Positions 11,599-24,000 of a DNA stretch of 64,000 bases are shown one piece after another. The stretch comes from Coffea arabica (taxonomy: Eukaryota > Streptophyta > Magnoliopsida > Gentianales > Rubiaceae). Under the pieces are notes generated by a model that searched no databases, had not been told where the DNA came from, and saw only the letters and a program-made list of their open reading frames with translations. The stretch is taken from NCBI RefSeq assembly GCF_036785885.1, contig NC_092330.1:8962525-9026524 (forward strand), in the 5' to 3' direction. The position numbers and the translations under genes are program-made. Each line of letters begins with the position of its first letter. Position 1 is the first letter of the stretch.

Positions 11599-14500
11599 AT
11601 TATTAGAATTATCAAATATTTACTCATCAAACAACATAAAGGAGTGTCAATGAGTGAGTACCTGAAATAATGCATTTTATATGAGATAACAGCTAAAATA
11701 ACCAATAATTTTGTAATTTATTGCAAGATAGATTAAATAGACTTAAATACTCAATTTCATATCAGCAAACCTTTGTAATGTATGAACACTTTTAATAGCA
11801 AAATTCAAATAATAAATTACCAACTGCTATATTCAAAAGCAAATTAGAACAAGACTAATCAGGCATGTGAACGTATAAAATTAGACCAATAAAAGAATGT
11901 ACCTGCTCAAGAGTGCCAAAGTCTAGCACTTTTCTTCCGTCAAATACTTACCAGCAAATATAAACCTGTCCAAAATAAAGTAAACGCAACTACCTTGAGT
12001 AAATTTTAAAACAGGACCTATTGCATTTTTACACCAATTGCTTAAGCTTTCAACAAATTATAATAGAGGTCTTAATTACGGTTTAGAAAAGAGGAAAATA
12101 GAAAGAAATTGAAAAAAGTAAAAGAAAATACTAGCACTTACTTCTCCCCGTTCCCCTTTAGGATTCTTTAGATTGATTAATCCATTTCTTAGGTCGATTT
12201 AATCAAACAAATACAGAATTAAAAAAAATCATTGCATCTGTTGCCTTGGCTATTATTTCATATGTTTAACGGTGCTGCAACTAGTGAGAGCTAGTGAGCT
12301 ACAAATATCAGAGCTAGTGATTATCTCTGAGATTGGGAGAAATCAAAAGAAAAGAGATTGGGAGAATAGAGAGCTAGTGAGAGCTACAAACTGATTGTTA
12401 AAGAAGAGTAAACTATCATCAACATAAATTTCTAGAGACATCTTAAGTTTACTTTGAAAACCAACATCATGGCAACCAATATAAATGGATCGTTAAATAT
12501 GCGCAAAATAAGCCACTTGGAAACCAAAAATGATCAATTATCTTCGACATCTTGAACCATTAAGTGCTTCACTTAAAGATTAACAAAAATCAGTCTAATT
12601 AAGTTCATTAGCAACTGCTTGAACCAGGTTTATACTGATTTCTGGGTGCTGATTCTGATTTTTAAAAGTTTTTATTGTATGAAGCTAGTCATCATGGAAA
12701 GCTAGGTAAGGGCTGAATACAAATCGATGTCACCAGCAGCCCTTATCGCTTTGGAGGGACACACAATCTTGGCTATTCTATTGTCTTGTTTAGGCATTTG
12801 TCTTCCTATCTCACTCAATTGATCTAGTTAGAAATTGTACAAGTTTAGCCACATATATGCAATTATCCTAGAAGATAAAAGAGGAAAAGTAAACGGAATC
12901 AAAAGACAAGCAAAGGCTACTAAACAAAGGGTATCAGACATGTTTTCTGAGAAATAGATGAAATGCTTCGAAAAGACCTTGGAAATAGTTTGTTAGCAGT
13001 AGGAATCTTGGATGCAATATATCAACAACACTCTCAGTCAGTACAACTTTTATTAGTATGGAATGGGGAAATGGTTCTATACTAAGTTAGATATAAAACT
13101 CAGTTATAGGACAATATGAACTTATATGACTCAATTCAAAGGAGAAATTTTTTCAACTAGTTTGCTAGTCAGATTTCCAATATATTTCACAGCAAAAAAT
13201 TTACCTGGACAAGAGGAGAGTGTAAGGTGTCACCTTTCGGATATATTAGTCTGGTGGCATATGTCTAACCTTATAGAGAAAAAGGTACTAAAGAGTACAG
13301 AAAGAAAATTTAAGAGTGGCGTTATTGAAACATTGGCTGTTATCTTGTGGTCGATGAAGAATAAATTTTTCTTTTCCTGTTTTTGGTATACAAATTTAAA
13401 TAGTTGAAAAATAACTTAATTAATAGTCTACCCACTTAATTAAAGCCTTCTCATTTGCACCTAAGAACTACTTAAAATTAGCGTAAGTACTTAATTTTGG
13501 TACTAGCAAGCATGACAGATCTACCTATTGTACTGTTTCTTTTCTTCTTTTTAGTCTTTATGCTTTACTTAGCATTCTACCCAATGTGGAAGCAGTGCGC
13601 TTTATTGCCTTTTCTCTGCTTTCTTCTTTAGATCCTGCAGTATTATGTGTTTTTAGTACACTAATTTTGGTAGAATTTTGATCTAACTTCTATTATATAC
13701 AATAGTATGCCAAGGATTTTTTTTTGCTAAAGATGAAGAATGCTAAAGGTTCATTCTTTAACTCTTTCTCTGCAGTTTATTGGGTTCTCATCTTCATCCT
13801 TTGCATTTAGTAGTACTCTCCAACTACAATAACTACAGTACATAAATTAATTAAAAATTAAGATTGGACCAGTGCTAGGTAACACTCACTATGGTCATAC
13901 ACAGACACAAATACATATATATAGATAGAGAAAATTATGTAGACAGATGTATTAAGAAAATATACAAGACACACGAGAGTCCTTTTACATCAAACAGATC
14001 AAGAATTTGTTACAGGTACAATGACTTTATTCGTATTTTAAGTACAATGACTAACAAATCACACAACAAGCTTACTTTTGCTAATGAACCAAAAATGCAT
14101 CACTTATCCGAGAAAAAACTTTCAGAAGCACATAAATGAAAATATATTCTAATTCATAAACCAAAATGAATTATGATAGTTTGATGCTTTCATATCTAGC
14201 AATAGCATTTCTTGATTACGGAGTGGCCTTATTCACCCTGCGTAGCTGTAAAATATCAGTTCCATAAATATAACCAATCCATATTCCAAAATTTTGTACC
14301 TCACATCATATCCCTGTTTTCAGTTTCTCAAGAAAATAAATAATCGTGTTCCTGAATTGTATTACCAAACTTGATAGAAATTGAGAGAGACAGTTCCCGA
14401 CAGGAAGACAAAAAAGAGACAGAAACAACCACAAATTCTGACATGGAACCCAAAAACAACAAACTCAAACAGAACTAAGTAAACCATCTTGATATCATGA

Positions 14501-14824
14501 TTGAATGACTGACCTCAATTTTGGAAAGATCGAAGCTTTGGGGAGATAGTTTGAGGGAAGAGGACCGAGAGAGAGTGAGTGCGGGAAACAGATGGGTCAA
14601 TGAAAAATGAAAGTTTTGGAGATGGTAGATTGGTAGAGGACTGAGAGGGAGAGTGAGGGAGAAAGACCGGCATTTGTGATTTGGGATTTGGGGATTTGGG
14701 ATTTGGGACAATTTTGCCGCTGCTCTTAGGCGCCAATTTGGAGCATTTTTCTGTTTTTTCATGAAACAATTTGCCGCTTCTTTTCGTGGATAATTTGGGA
14801 TTGTTTTTCCTTCTATTAGTTGTT
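11599..14824. other. CACTA 5' portion without recognised genes
   Basis: Upstream of the transposase start on the minus strand. Short ORFs occur (for example 13126-13407 plus, 14475-14831 minus) but none resembles a known protein. The segment near 14670-14710 repeats GATTTGG several times, probably leader sequence of the transposon transcript. CACTA elements often capture host DNA, so 11600-14400 could include captured fragments; none was identified. Confidence 0.45.
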
Positions 14825-15043
14825 GAGGCACATCTCTAAAATGCCTCTACAAATTTTTTCTTTATATTGTTTTATTTTCAGTTTTTCTTATAAGATTTGT
14901 CCCTTATACATTGTCTTTTTTTATTTAATTAATAAGTATTAGTATGGCAAAAACTACCTAATGCCTTAATAAGTGTTTATTTGAGGCATTTGCTTAATAG
15001 TGCCCTAACAAGTATGCCATAATAGGGAAATTTTCTTGTAGTG
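14825..15043 (-). repeat. CACTA subterminal repeat zone (promoter side)
   Basis: Contains TTGAGGCAC, AATGCCT, TTGAGGCATTTG and AGTGCC words before the terminal repeat at 15031-15043. These match the subterminal words at the opposite end. Confidence 0.7.
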
Positions 15044-15909
15044 ACTCAGCATATTGAGAGTGTCCATTTCTATCATACCTGCGTGACGTCTTGTATTACC
15101 TCTCTCATTGCCCATTGGTAGTTATTTGCTGCCATTTCTTCTATCAAATTATGAGCTTCTTGGGGTGATTTACCCATTAAAACTCCACCTGCAGCTGCAT
15201 CGATCATAGTTTTAGTAGAAAAAACTAAACCATTATAGAAGGTTTGTATGATTAACCACTCCGGCAGTCCATGATGTGGACATTTTCGAAGCAAATCGCT
15301 AAACCTTTCCCATTCCTCATATAATGATTCACCTTCTAATTGGCTAAAACTAGTGATATCCATTCTAAGCTTAGCAGTCTTACCTGGTGGAAAATACTTA
15401 TTTAAGAATGCTCTTGATAAATCATCCCATCCGGTGAAAGTATTAGGAGCATGAGAGTGTAGCCAAAGTTTGGCCTTATCTCTCAATGAAAATGGGAACA
15501 ATCTTAGCCTTATAGCATCATCACTAACTCCATTCATTTTAATTGTATCACAAATTTCCAAGAATGTAGCTAAGTGTGTATTAGGATCTTTTACTGCATT
15601 ACCTCCAAATTGAGATTGTTGAACCATTTGGAGAAGTGATGGTTTAATCTCAAAGTTGTTAGCATTTACCGAAGGCCTTGCTATGCTCGTTTGAGATCCT
15701 TGTGTTCCCGGTAGAGCAAAATCTCGTAGAACTCGCCTATTTGCTTCGTTTTCTGCCATTTCTTCTTCAAATGGAAGCTCTATTAAGATTTCCTCTATTG
15801 GTTGCCAAATCGCTTGTTCCTCTTGCTGTAGTGTGTTTCTCCTTTGTCTATGTAGTGTCCTCTCAATTTCTGGATCGAAAAGTGCAACTTCTCGAGACGT
15901 TCGGTGCAT
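15044..15909 (-). pseudogene. E3 gag, N-terminal part
   Basis: Starts MHRTSREVALFDPEIERT at 15909, almost identical to the E1 gag start. It continues through the capsid-like retrotransposon gag domain (LWLHSHAPNTFTGWDDLS, AFLNKYFPPGKTAKLRMD, YNGLVFSTKTMIDAAAGG). A one-base deletion near 15110 (NYQWAMREV where E1 reads NYQWANERG) shifts the frame. The CACTA element then interrupts gag at 15043. The ATG is preceded at three bases by a TTTGTTTGTAG splice-acceptor-like sequence. Confidence 0.88.
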
Positions 15910-16018
15910 ACACTACAAACAAAAACAAGAGAAATTTTGCAGTTTTAATTCAACAACTTGAATAAAAACAATGAAAATATCTAAATTAATAGAGATGATT
16001 AGGCCCTAATATTGCCGC

Positions 16019-16036
16019 TCCCCGGCAACGGCGCCA
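16019..16036 (-). other. E3 primer binding site, tRNA-Asp
   Basis: On the minus strand TGGCGCCGTTGCCGGGGA, 18 bases complementary to the 3' end of plant tRNA-Asp(GUC), six bases from the LTR end. This is the usual priming site of Athila-type elements. Confidence 0.9.
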
Positions 16037-16042
16037 AAAACT

Positions 16043-17127
16043 TGACGGAATTTTTATATTAATGCAAGTTTAATTCCGATTTTACACCCGTTGGACTGCA
16101 AGTATATAGGTCGCAATTGTAGTACAAGATGTGTATCGGGTCGATCCCACGAGGAGCAATTTAAACAATTACTAAGCCCTTGTTTTCTCTATTAATTAGA
16201 CTTACAATTAATTTGAGCAGAGAAAGTATAATGCCGTAGTCTACAAATCTGATATACAAATTTAGTTTAACAAATGCTGAATGCAAATAGAGAAATTTCA
16301 CTTAAGGAAGATTCTAGGGATGTAGATTCCACTTATGGCATAAACAACACAAATGAATGGATTTACTTCTTGCTATTATTCTTGTTTAACCAGAGATTCA
16401 TTTCCAAAATTACCAAGTCTTATTTTCATGATGAAATGGCCTAGAGCAATATAGATTTCTCTATTTTCATGGTGAAATACTACTACTACTCCATTTTATT
16501 TCATGAAATGCTAAATACTCCACGTAAGTGTATCTCTATTTTCATGAACATACAACTCAAGCTCTACTCGCGTGTTTCCATTGTTATTACCAATTCTCTT
16601 TGAACAATAACAGCTATAAACAAGCTATTGGTGATCAATCAATAACAAGTAATCACAACTACACAAGTAGACAAGTTAATTCAAGATATAACAAGTGTAA
16701 ATCACATTCAATTCATATTATTTAGCCATAAGTTTCATCTACTCCCTAGATAAAGAAAATTAGCTACTCATGAATGATTTAACAATCAAACTCACAAGTT
16801 TATTAATGCAAAACATCAAAAAGTACAAGTATAAGAAAGATAAAAGAAAGCTTAGCCAATTGAAGGTGAAGCTCTCCAATTCCTGCTATGCTCTTGCACA
16901 ATATGATTACAAGTGAAAAACTCCAACAATGCTTCTCCAAGAACTCTTAGCTAGAGAGAAAACTAGTTACAAGAAGGAAAACTAGCTACGTATGGTGTGT
17001 CAGGCTTTTCCCCTGTGTTTCTGCATAAAAGGTGGTAGAAAGTCTATTCTTCTCCTTCATAATTTCCTCCACTCAGATTTTGTAAAAAGAAGTCAAAGAT
17101 ATGATGTTTCTTTTTGTCTACACTCAT
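16043..17127 (-). repeat. E3 5' LTR (outer end missing)
   Basis: Begins TGACGG next to the primer site and matches 3924-5000 until the word CTACACTCAT at 17127. Unrelated sequence follows. The missing outer part includes the GATCCGAG palindrome cluster present in the other LTR. Confidence 0.85.
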
Positions 17128-18787
17128 GTTTCTTCATAATTACCTTATTTTGTTTGAAGCGAATGAACGAGTTCTGACAAGAGTTGGACAGACGGTCCGT
17201 TAAACCCTGAAGTACACCCTAGGGAAGATGGGGTCATCACACTTTAAACTTAAACATTTCCCGGAGAACTACAGTGCACCATTTTTTCCCCCTTCTTTTC
17301 AAATAAAATTTGGCTTGCAAGGAAGGCATGAAGTTTCAGTAAAAGATGCTTCCATAAGTTTTGGTCGTATTTTATTGGTACAGCTTAAATTACTAAATAT
17401 CAACTCAGATTTTGTCTAGCTTATTAACATAATTTTCACATATTTGATGCCTGTAATTTTTTCTTTAAGTTGCTCCGTCAAATTAATTGTACATATTTCT
17501 TACAATATTGCTTCTCCATCAACTATTCATATATACAGGTGGTAAAAAATGTAGTCCAAAGACGAGGGAGGAATCGACCCTAGATTTGCAAACAAGAACA
17601 GTAGAAGTACGAATGTTTAGAGTATTCATGATTGTTATAAAATTTTTAGTTGTGGAAATGGATCACCATTCAAAATCTTTGAGTCATGACCAAAAAATTT
17701 CCCCAAAATTTATAGTAACTCTTGGGACCAAATACGCTTAAAGGAATAAGGAACACTAGATAGGGCAAAAGATCAGCCGCTAATAATTAAAAAGCGCCAT
17801 GGTAATAGGAAAAAAAAAAGGCGAATTCACTTTTTACTAAATCTAATAACTACTAGTAAGATAGCAACATTATTATCTCGTGACCTTAAAGCAATTCCCT
17901 CAAACCAAATCACAAGTTAAAATATAAACTATAAATCGGGTATCAGGCAAACTCAAGAGCCGCACAAATATCATGACAAAGAACTTGAATTTTCATCTCA
18001 AAACTAATTTACTGTGTGAGTGAAATATTCCAAGATCTTCTTAATGTGATTGGAAATTCTTGAAATATCAATGTGAAACATTCAGTCTCTTAACATTCCC
18101 CTCCCCCCCAAAGGCGGGGTGATGTGTGACTTGGGAACAGGCTTATCATATGGGGAACAAAGTCCACGCATCTTTTGAAACCAGTAAGGACTAAAGAAAT
18201 AATCAAGTCGGGGATGAAATTATAAATAAGGCAACAAACAAACCCAGTGTTTGCCCACTCAAATAAAAAAATTATCACACTTTATAGTTAATTTACCACT
18301 CAAATAAAGAAATTACCCACAAAGAAATAAATCTTTGCAGCAAAAAAGATGAAAAATAAAAGCAGCCCTTAAGAATAGGGAAAAAAAAAGATGCACAGGA
18401 GGCAGCTTAATCCTCATCTGTTGCAACTGCTTTAATGCCAAATCAATTTTATCCCTCATCTGTTTCAATGTTCAGACATCAAATCTAAATAATCGAATTC
18501 TTGCTCATTATTTGTTAATTGTTAATAATGCACATACACACATGGCCAAATATCATAAATCTAAACATGATTGGTTTTGTAAATGTAAACGCAACAAAAT
18601 TAGAAAACAATATAAAATTTATGGTTAACACAGAATTTACCAAATGTGAAAGTAACCAGCCAAATGTTGGTATCATAACAAAAATTTCACCGATCTCTTA
18701 GCACCAATATCCAGTTGAAGCCAAAATAGAATACTAGTTAGAAAGTGAAAAAGAAGATTCAATGGAACGTTTCATCTAGTTATCATA
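17128..18787. other. unrecognised flank of E3
   Basis: Two short plus-strand frames (17228-17419 and 17487-17741) carry no recognisable motif. CATATATACAG at about 17530 looks like a splice acceptor, so a decayed host gene is possible but unsupported. The remainder is AT-rich without terminal repeats. Confidence 0.35.
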
Positions 18788-18874
18788 TCAAAAGCCCCTC
18801 CTGGATGAGCCAGCATTGGATGAACGCCTGGAGGCACCCTTGCGAAATATCTTACAAATCACAATATTCAATGC
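18788..18874 (-). pseudogene. NAC-like pseudogene, last exon
   Basis: Minus-strand exon after an acceptor TTCTTGCAG|GC. It reads ALNIVICKIFRKGASRRSS and ends at a TGA (18790-18788). The VICKIFRKG phrase matches the end of the NAC DNA-binding domain, where the family has (V/L)C(K/R)(V/I)F(R/K)K. Only 28 codons follow the acceptor, so the variable activation region of a normal NAC protein is almost absent. Confidence 0.55.
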
Positions 18875-19310
18875 CTGCAAGAATAATGACAATATAAAAT
18901 AATAGCAATATAACACTTACTTATAATATACCACTAGTATTGGGTGTTTGTCGTTTTTACTTGATTTTGGGCTTTGACTTTGAAAAATCAGTTTTTTTAT
19001 GTCATCGATTTCTTTCATCCCTAAATATTATATTTGTAAATAAGATAAAAAGTTAAAATCTAAAATCTACCCATGAATAGTTTCTAACTAAATCTGATTA
19101 AATTTTTTGCAAGTTCTACATTAACCAAGAACAACCCCTACAAATGTAGTCCTGATTATTTATGCATGCTGTGGTACGCCATCCCCCCATGCCTCCCCCC
19201 CCCCAATAAAAAGTACTGGCTAAAATTTTTTAATTAATCGATCACTTAGCAATTGAGGGAATTAGACTATGCATAGGCAATTGCATTTGAATTAGAAAGA
19301 AAATTATCAC

Positions 19311-19569
19311 CTCTCGCCTATCATTTTCTTCAGGGGCAGCATGTGCAATCTCACTAGGGTCTATGCTGTATTCATGCATGAACCAATTAGTCTTTTGCCT
19401 TCAACTATCACAGTATACCAACTCTTTCCTGAAACCAGACACATTTCCCCTTATAGCAATCTCTTCAGTTGGAAGACTCCGATCCAATATCCATTGCCTG
19501 CCATGACCTGGTGATTTGGCTTTATGGTATAAAAAAACCATGTCTTCCCATCTCCGTGTTTATAGCTAT
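19311..19569 (-). pseudogene. NAC-like pseudogene, middle exon
   Basis: Bounded by AG at 19571-19570 and a GT donor at 19310-19309. Reading across frames gives GDGKTWFF, FRKELVYC and KTNWFMHEYSIDPSEI. The last corresponds to the NAC subdomain D signature KTxWxMHEYxL, the first to the subdomain C W(Y/F)FF start. A T-run near 19541 carries a one-base frameshift, and an in-frame TGA follows VYCDS. The exon is therefore dead. Its partners are 34831-34998 upstream on the minus strand and 18788-18874 downstream. Confidence 0.6.
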
Positions 19570-20398
19570 CTGCACATCATTTAAAAAATTATCATAATCC
19601 AAGGATATTCACGAGGTTTTTCCAGTAATTTTTCAGCAGGAATGAGAAAAGAAGAATAAAAGAAAAAAAAGGCGGAAGAATTCTAGATTAGGGTTGCTTA
19701 TTAAACCTTTTAAAAGAGAATCTATGATCTAGACCCGTAACTATCCATATTAAATCCTCAGATTTTTTTAGACTACTTAAATTTCAGTTTTCATTCTTTT
19801 AATTCTTTGTTATGCAATTTATTCTGTTATTTTACGTATTAATAAAAATTTTTGGGACACGTAATAGAATTTCAAATAGAAGTACAAGGTTAAGCCAAAA
19901 AAATCTTGAATACCAAATGCAGGACATCTCATGTGCCTGGGGTTGCAATGGGTGTATGTAGTTCAAAGAAATTAAAAAAGTCTTGGAGCAAACAGAATTT
20001 AGGATAAAGTTTCAAGACTTCAAAAAATATTTCAACTTTTAGTTTTTGTCAGGGAAACAAATAAATGTTCCCCGTATGCAACCACTGAATAAAGCACAGA
20101 ACGAAAAATATTAATAACAAAACCAATTCAGTCATAACAAATTCTTTTAACACCAAAAATCACAATACCTTTCAATTTGGCAAAAGCTATAAATCTCAGA
20201 GAAAAATTTTAGGAACTCGAATAGAGAGATAAATGCATACAATTAGTGAATTTTGCCCTTACAAATGTACTATCATTCATATGAATGGTAAACATAAGTT
20301 AACAGTAACAAGCTATATTACATTGTCTTTGCGTCTAAGAAACTCTCTTATAATGGTTGGAATTAAATAAGCATGAATTCTACAGAAGACTAAGCAAT
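19570..20398 (-). other. NAC-like pseudogene intron, part beside LINE1
   Basis: AT-rich, non-coding. Together with 34150-34830 it forms the intron that LINE1 entered. No other feature was seen. Confidence 0.45.
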
Positions 20399-20415
20399 GA
20401 ATTAATCAAGTACGC
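20399..20415. repeat. LINE1 target-site duplication, left copy
   Basis: GAATTAATCAAGTACGC, 17 bp, repeated exactly at 34133-34149 right after the LINE poly(A) tail. It fixes both ends of the LINE insertion. Confidence 0.93.
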
Positions 20416-20500
20416 GAATAGAGGGCTAAAAGAAAAGAAGAAGTGAACTTTTCTCTCGGCCATAAGGACCAGAAACCTGCACCAGTGTACGTAAGCGTTC

Positions 20501-21069
20501 ATGGCAGCCCTTCAGCCGTCGGCTGAGGGGCACAAACTTTCTCCTACAACAAAAAAATCCTTTTCCCAGCTCTTTTCACAGCCGGTTACATCTCCAATCC
20601 AGATTCGACAGGCTTCAGTTTACAAGGGTGAAGCTGCGGTTGTTTTTTCCAAAGTAGATGCGGACAGACTTGCAGTGCCATTTAGATGGACATTGGTTGG
20701 CAAATTTTCTCACGGACGACCTTCCTTGGAAGATACTCGAAAGTTTTTTGCTTCTTTAAACCTCAAAGACCAAGTTTCCATTGGTTTATTGGATTATAGG
20801 CATGTTCCTATTAAGTGCTCCGCTGAAGTAGATTTCAACCGAATTTGGACTAGAGGAATTTGGCAATTGGGTAACTATCCAATGCGTGTGTTTCGATGGA
20901 CCAGGGAATTTCATGTGCAAAGAGAGTCGTCTCTAGTACCGGTTTGGGTAACTCTTCCGTCTCTGCCTATTCATTATTTTGATAAACACTCTTTGTTTTC
21001 CATTCTATCTCCAGTAGGAAGACCTTTGTTCCTAGATTCGGCAACTGCTGCTGGGACTCGTCCTAGTAT
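20501..21069 (+). pseudogene. LINE1 ORF1, N-terminal part (DUF4283-type)
   Basis: ATG at 20501, 85 bp from the LINE 5' end. The first 60 residues are basic and polar. A DUF4283-like RNA-binding module follows (RWTLVGKFSHGRPSLEDT, IGLLDYRHVPIKC, RIWTRGIWQLGNYPMRVFRW, PVWVTLPSLPIHYFDKHSL). The frame is broken at 21070 by the LARD insertion and resumes at 28951 in register. In plant LINEs this protein coats the RNA and acts as nucleic acid chaperone. Confidence 0.88.
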
Positions 21070-24000
21070 TGTGACGACCCCACCTCCCCCTAAGGCGTAC
21101 CAAAGGGTTCGACGGACCGCCTGCCCAGCTCTCGCCAGGACTCACTCACTATCTTAATCGAGTCACGTACACACATCCATGAACCATAAATAACATTCCC
21201 AATTCAAGCTTATAATTTACATTAATAGAAATCGAGGTACAAAGTCTCAACACACCCAACTAGTTCAATACGTATACAATCCAAGTACAACATGTTCCAT
21301 TCGAGGAATAGCGCGAGTACAAGACCAAAAAGTCAAAAGTCAAAACAAAAGGCTACGCTAGTCTTTTACAAGTCTCACGCGTCACTCGTACCCCTGAAAG
21401 GAAAACAAATGGAGTGGAATGAGCTAAAAGCCCAGTGAGGTTCCAAATAGCAAATTGACCATTATTTAGAAGTACAAGTTTTCGGTATAGCAAAGTAACA
21501 AGCATGAAGAGTTCATAAAGGTGAGCAATAACACGTCAAGTAGCAATCTTAAAATGAACGAATGTAGAAAATTTTTCAAAAGAAACAATAATCCAATAAA
21601 CAATAATTACTCCAAAATATAAGGATACGGATGACTCTCAGGAGCCAAATTCCCATTACATTACCAGAAGCTTGATCCCGTAGTAGTTGACACTCCGTCA
21701 ACTTTCAAGTAAGTAACCAATCCAGTAGAACACCACTTAAACGACTCTCCGTCCACCGTTCAACCCCCAGCTGGGCCCAAAATCCTCAAGAACATGGGTG
21801 GTAATACTCGAGTATACCGATTAGTCGAGGAGATATCACTCCACTCGACAATACAAGAGACCCAGGGTTCGTTACCCAATCGACCAAGCCCTTGCCGGCT
21901 CGACTAGAGTAACTCGCCACAGGGTTTCTGGAATTCCAGGAAGTGCGCGCATCATAATCAAGTATATCAAATCAATTGCAACAATAAACAAGTATATCAC
22001 GTAAGGGCAAGTGCGATAAAGTACACTCTTGCCCTATCAATTCACGTATATAACATGTACTCATATTGGTCATGTATCAAGTTCAAGTATCTAGTGCAAT
22101 TCGGTATTTGAAAGCACTCACCAAAAGATATAGTGCCTTTACTGGTCACTTTCAGGTTATACTCCGGGTTCGGAGTCCAAATCTGCGATAAAACTCAGTT
22201 TGAGAACTTTGAAACATGACTAAGATTCGAAACTTAGACGTTTCGTTCAATAAAATCAAGAAATTGAAATTCACTCGGATGGTAGTCGTGAAACACTTGC
22301 TCGCTTTTTAAATGGTAAAACTTTGTAACATTTATACTTGAAAATGCCATGCAAGTCGAAAGTATAAGGAAAACATACTCCGAGCAATCATTATTTCCTT
22401 TCTCAAGGGTACAAGTTCGGCCAAATCCTTCCTTATATACCCCGGAACAAAAATACTCAAGTACCCTAGATGGTTCAAGCACTATTCATATCAATTCGAC
22501 CCAAGTCGCAAGTGTATTTATATAGTTCTCGAGCGTAAATTCGGGCAGCATGCCCTTTGTGTTTACCTAATTTTCCAGCCATTTAGGCTTCATTATTTTT
22601 CTCAACCACAACCCAACATCACATATGTCAACAATTGATGTCCAGAGCCGTTCCATAGGCTCACAATATCATAATAACAAGAATCACAACAATGACAAGT
22701 GCAGAAATTCAACTTAGCACAAGACAGATTTGACGTACGAATGCGGAAATAACATATCCAAGGCTACGCTTATTGGATTGAGGCGTAACCTATGCTGTTT
22801 CGAAGCTAAGATATAGGGCTGCAATATTCATGAAGGTCACTTAGTCCAGTTCCTAATGTAGCTTAGTCAAATCCTCAAATTACTAAACCAGAAACCAATT
22901 CGTCGGCTATATAACCGCATTACCCTGTAATGGTCATATCTCAGAGTACAAAAGTCCGAATCAGGTTTTCTTGGAGGCATTTAAAAGCTAAGTCATAATA
23001 CTACAACTTTCATGTTTTGGCCCAGAGCTAAATCAGTACGGCTCCTAGTCAAAAAATGTGATAAACTGGACTTAACTGATGAAACGGACTGCTGGGAAAT
23101 ATTTGAAACAGTAAGGGTATTTCAGACTTTTCATAACCTACATTGCTCCGATTGGGCTGAAATTTTACAGGCACCTACAAAATACCATTCTCTACAACTT
23201 TCCTTCTTTGACCCAAAGCCAATTCGGCCTCTAACACACAGATACAAATTCGGACAGAATGTAAGCTAGAATTTCCAGAAATCTGAAATTTGTAGTTTCT
23301 AGTGCAAGTTTCCCCAATTTCTCACCTCTCACACTACCAAAACATCTTATACAACATTAATTGTAACATACAAGCATCATACATCAAGTTGGGCAGAAAT
23401 TCCACAGCCCTAGTTCATCAAATAAATTGGGGAAAAACTTCTACACATGCTATTATCCATGAATCCACCACCAATCAAGCTACTAAGCTTACTTTAACCA
23501 TGATTGAAAGAGAAAGTTAGAGAGATATCATCCTCTTACCTTGATTAGAGTTCACCAAGTGTAGCCCAAGCTTTCTCTTTCCAAAATTTCACCAACAATC
23601 ACTAACTAATCACTCAAAGGTAAGTTTAATCGGTTTAAAAATTTAATTTGTCACTTGGTTGGTTAGAATCAAGAAGAAGGAATTGTTTCTTGCTCTCACT
23701 TTCTCTCTCCCTCTTGGTCGACCAGCTGCTGGAAAAATGAAGAGAAAAGTGCAGAAAATTGGTTTAAGAAGGCTAGTTAATCACTTGGCCAAGAAACTCT
23801 AGGGTGGCGACACTTGTCGCCACCACCACCTTTCATTTTTCTCTTTCTTCCTTGCTATTTTCTAGCCTCAAATTTTCGGTCAAAGCAGCTGCCAAACAAG
23901 AAGATATTTTGCTCAAAAGTCAATAAGCTTGTATGGTAAGAAAGTGGTGGTCAAGTGGTACGTTCAACCGGTAGTGCGCGGGACCCGCCGGTTCGCGCCG

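Larger units (their letters stand above)
8771..15043 (-). mobile_element. CACTA (En/Spm-like) transposon, internally deleted, inserted in E3 gag
   Basis: Both ends carry the terminal inverted repeat CACTACAAGAAAA (8771-8783 and reverse complement at 15031-15043). The insertion is flanked by the 3-bp direct repeat ACT (8768-8770 and 15044-15046). Subterminal zones are rich in TGAGGCA/AGTGCC repeats. Coding remnants on the minus strand are the N-terminal part of a TNP2-type transposase (10981-11598) and exons of a TNP1/TNPA-like protein. The catalytic transposase region is gone, so it is non-autonomous. Removing element plus one TSD restores the E3 gag reading order, so it jumped in after E3. 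Confidence 0.92.
3924..17127 (-). mobile_element. E3: decayed Athila-like Ty3/Gypsy LTR retrotransposon
   Basis: Order on the minus strand: partial 5' LTR (17127-16043), tRNA-Asp primer site (16036-16019), gag (15909 onward), CACTA insertion (15043-8771), rest of gag and protease (8767-7391), partial RT (to about 6586), a deletion, the 3' non-coding region, purine tract, and 3' LTR (5564-3924). Both LTRs lack their outer ends: the 3' LTR lacks about 45 bp and the 5' LTR lacks roughly 600 bp compared with the 1,686-bp LTR of E1. No TSD can therefore be found. About 20 differences in some 1,035 aligned LTR bases suggest it is clearly older than E1, E2 or the LARD. Confidence 0.88.

Noticed and set aside
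16019..16036. Possible tRNA-Asp gene fragment (also 43292 and 48740)
   Set aside because: The sequence is complementary to the tRNA 3' end and lies six bases from an LTR, so it is a primer binding site; no cloverleaf is present.
18938..19130. Possible MITE between NAC-like exons
   Set aside because: Phrases at the two ends look loosely inverted but no convincing terminal repeats or TSD could be aligned.
23012..23269. ORF starting MFWPRAKSVRLL (also 27447-27704) and ORFs 22234, 24077, 26669 and 28512
   Set aside because: They lie within LARD LTRs, have no similarity to known proteins and no other sign of coding use.
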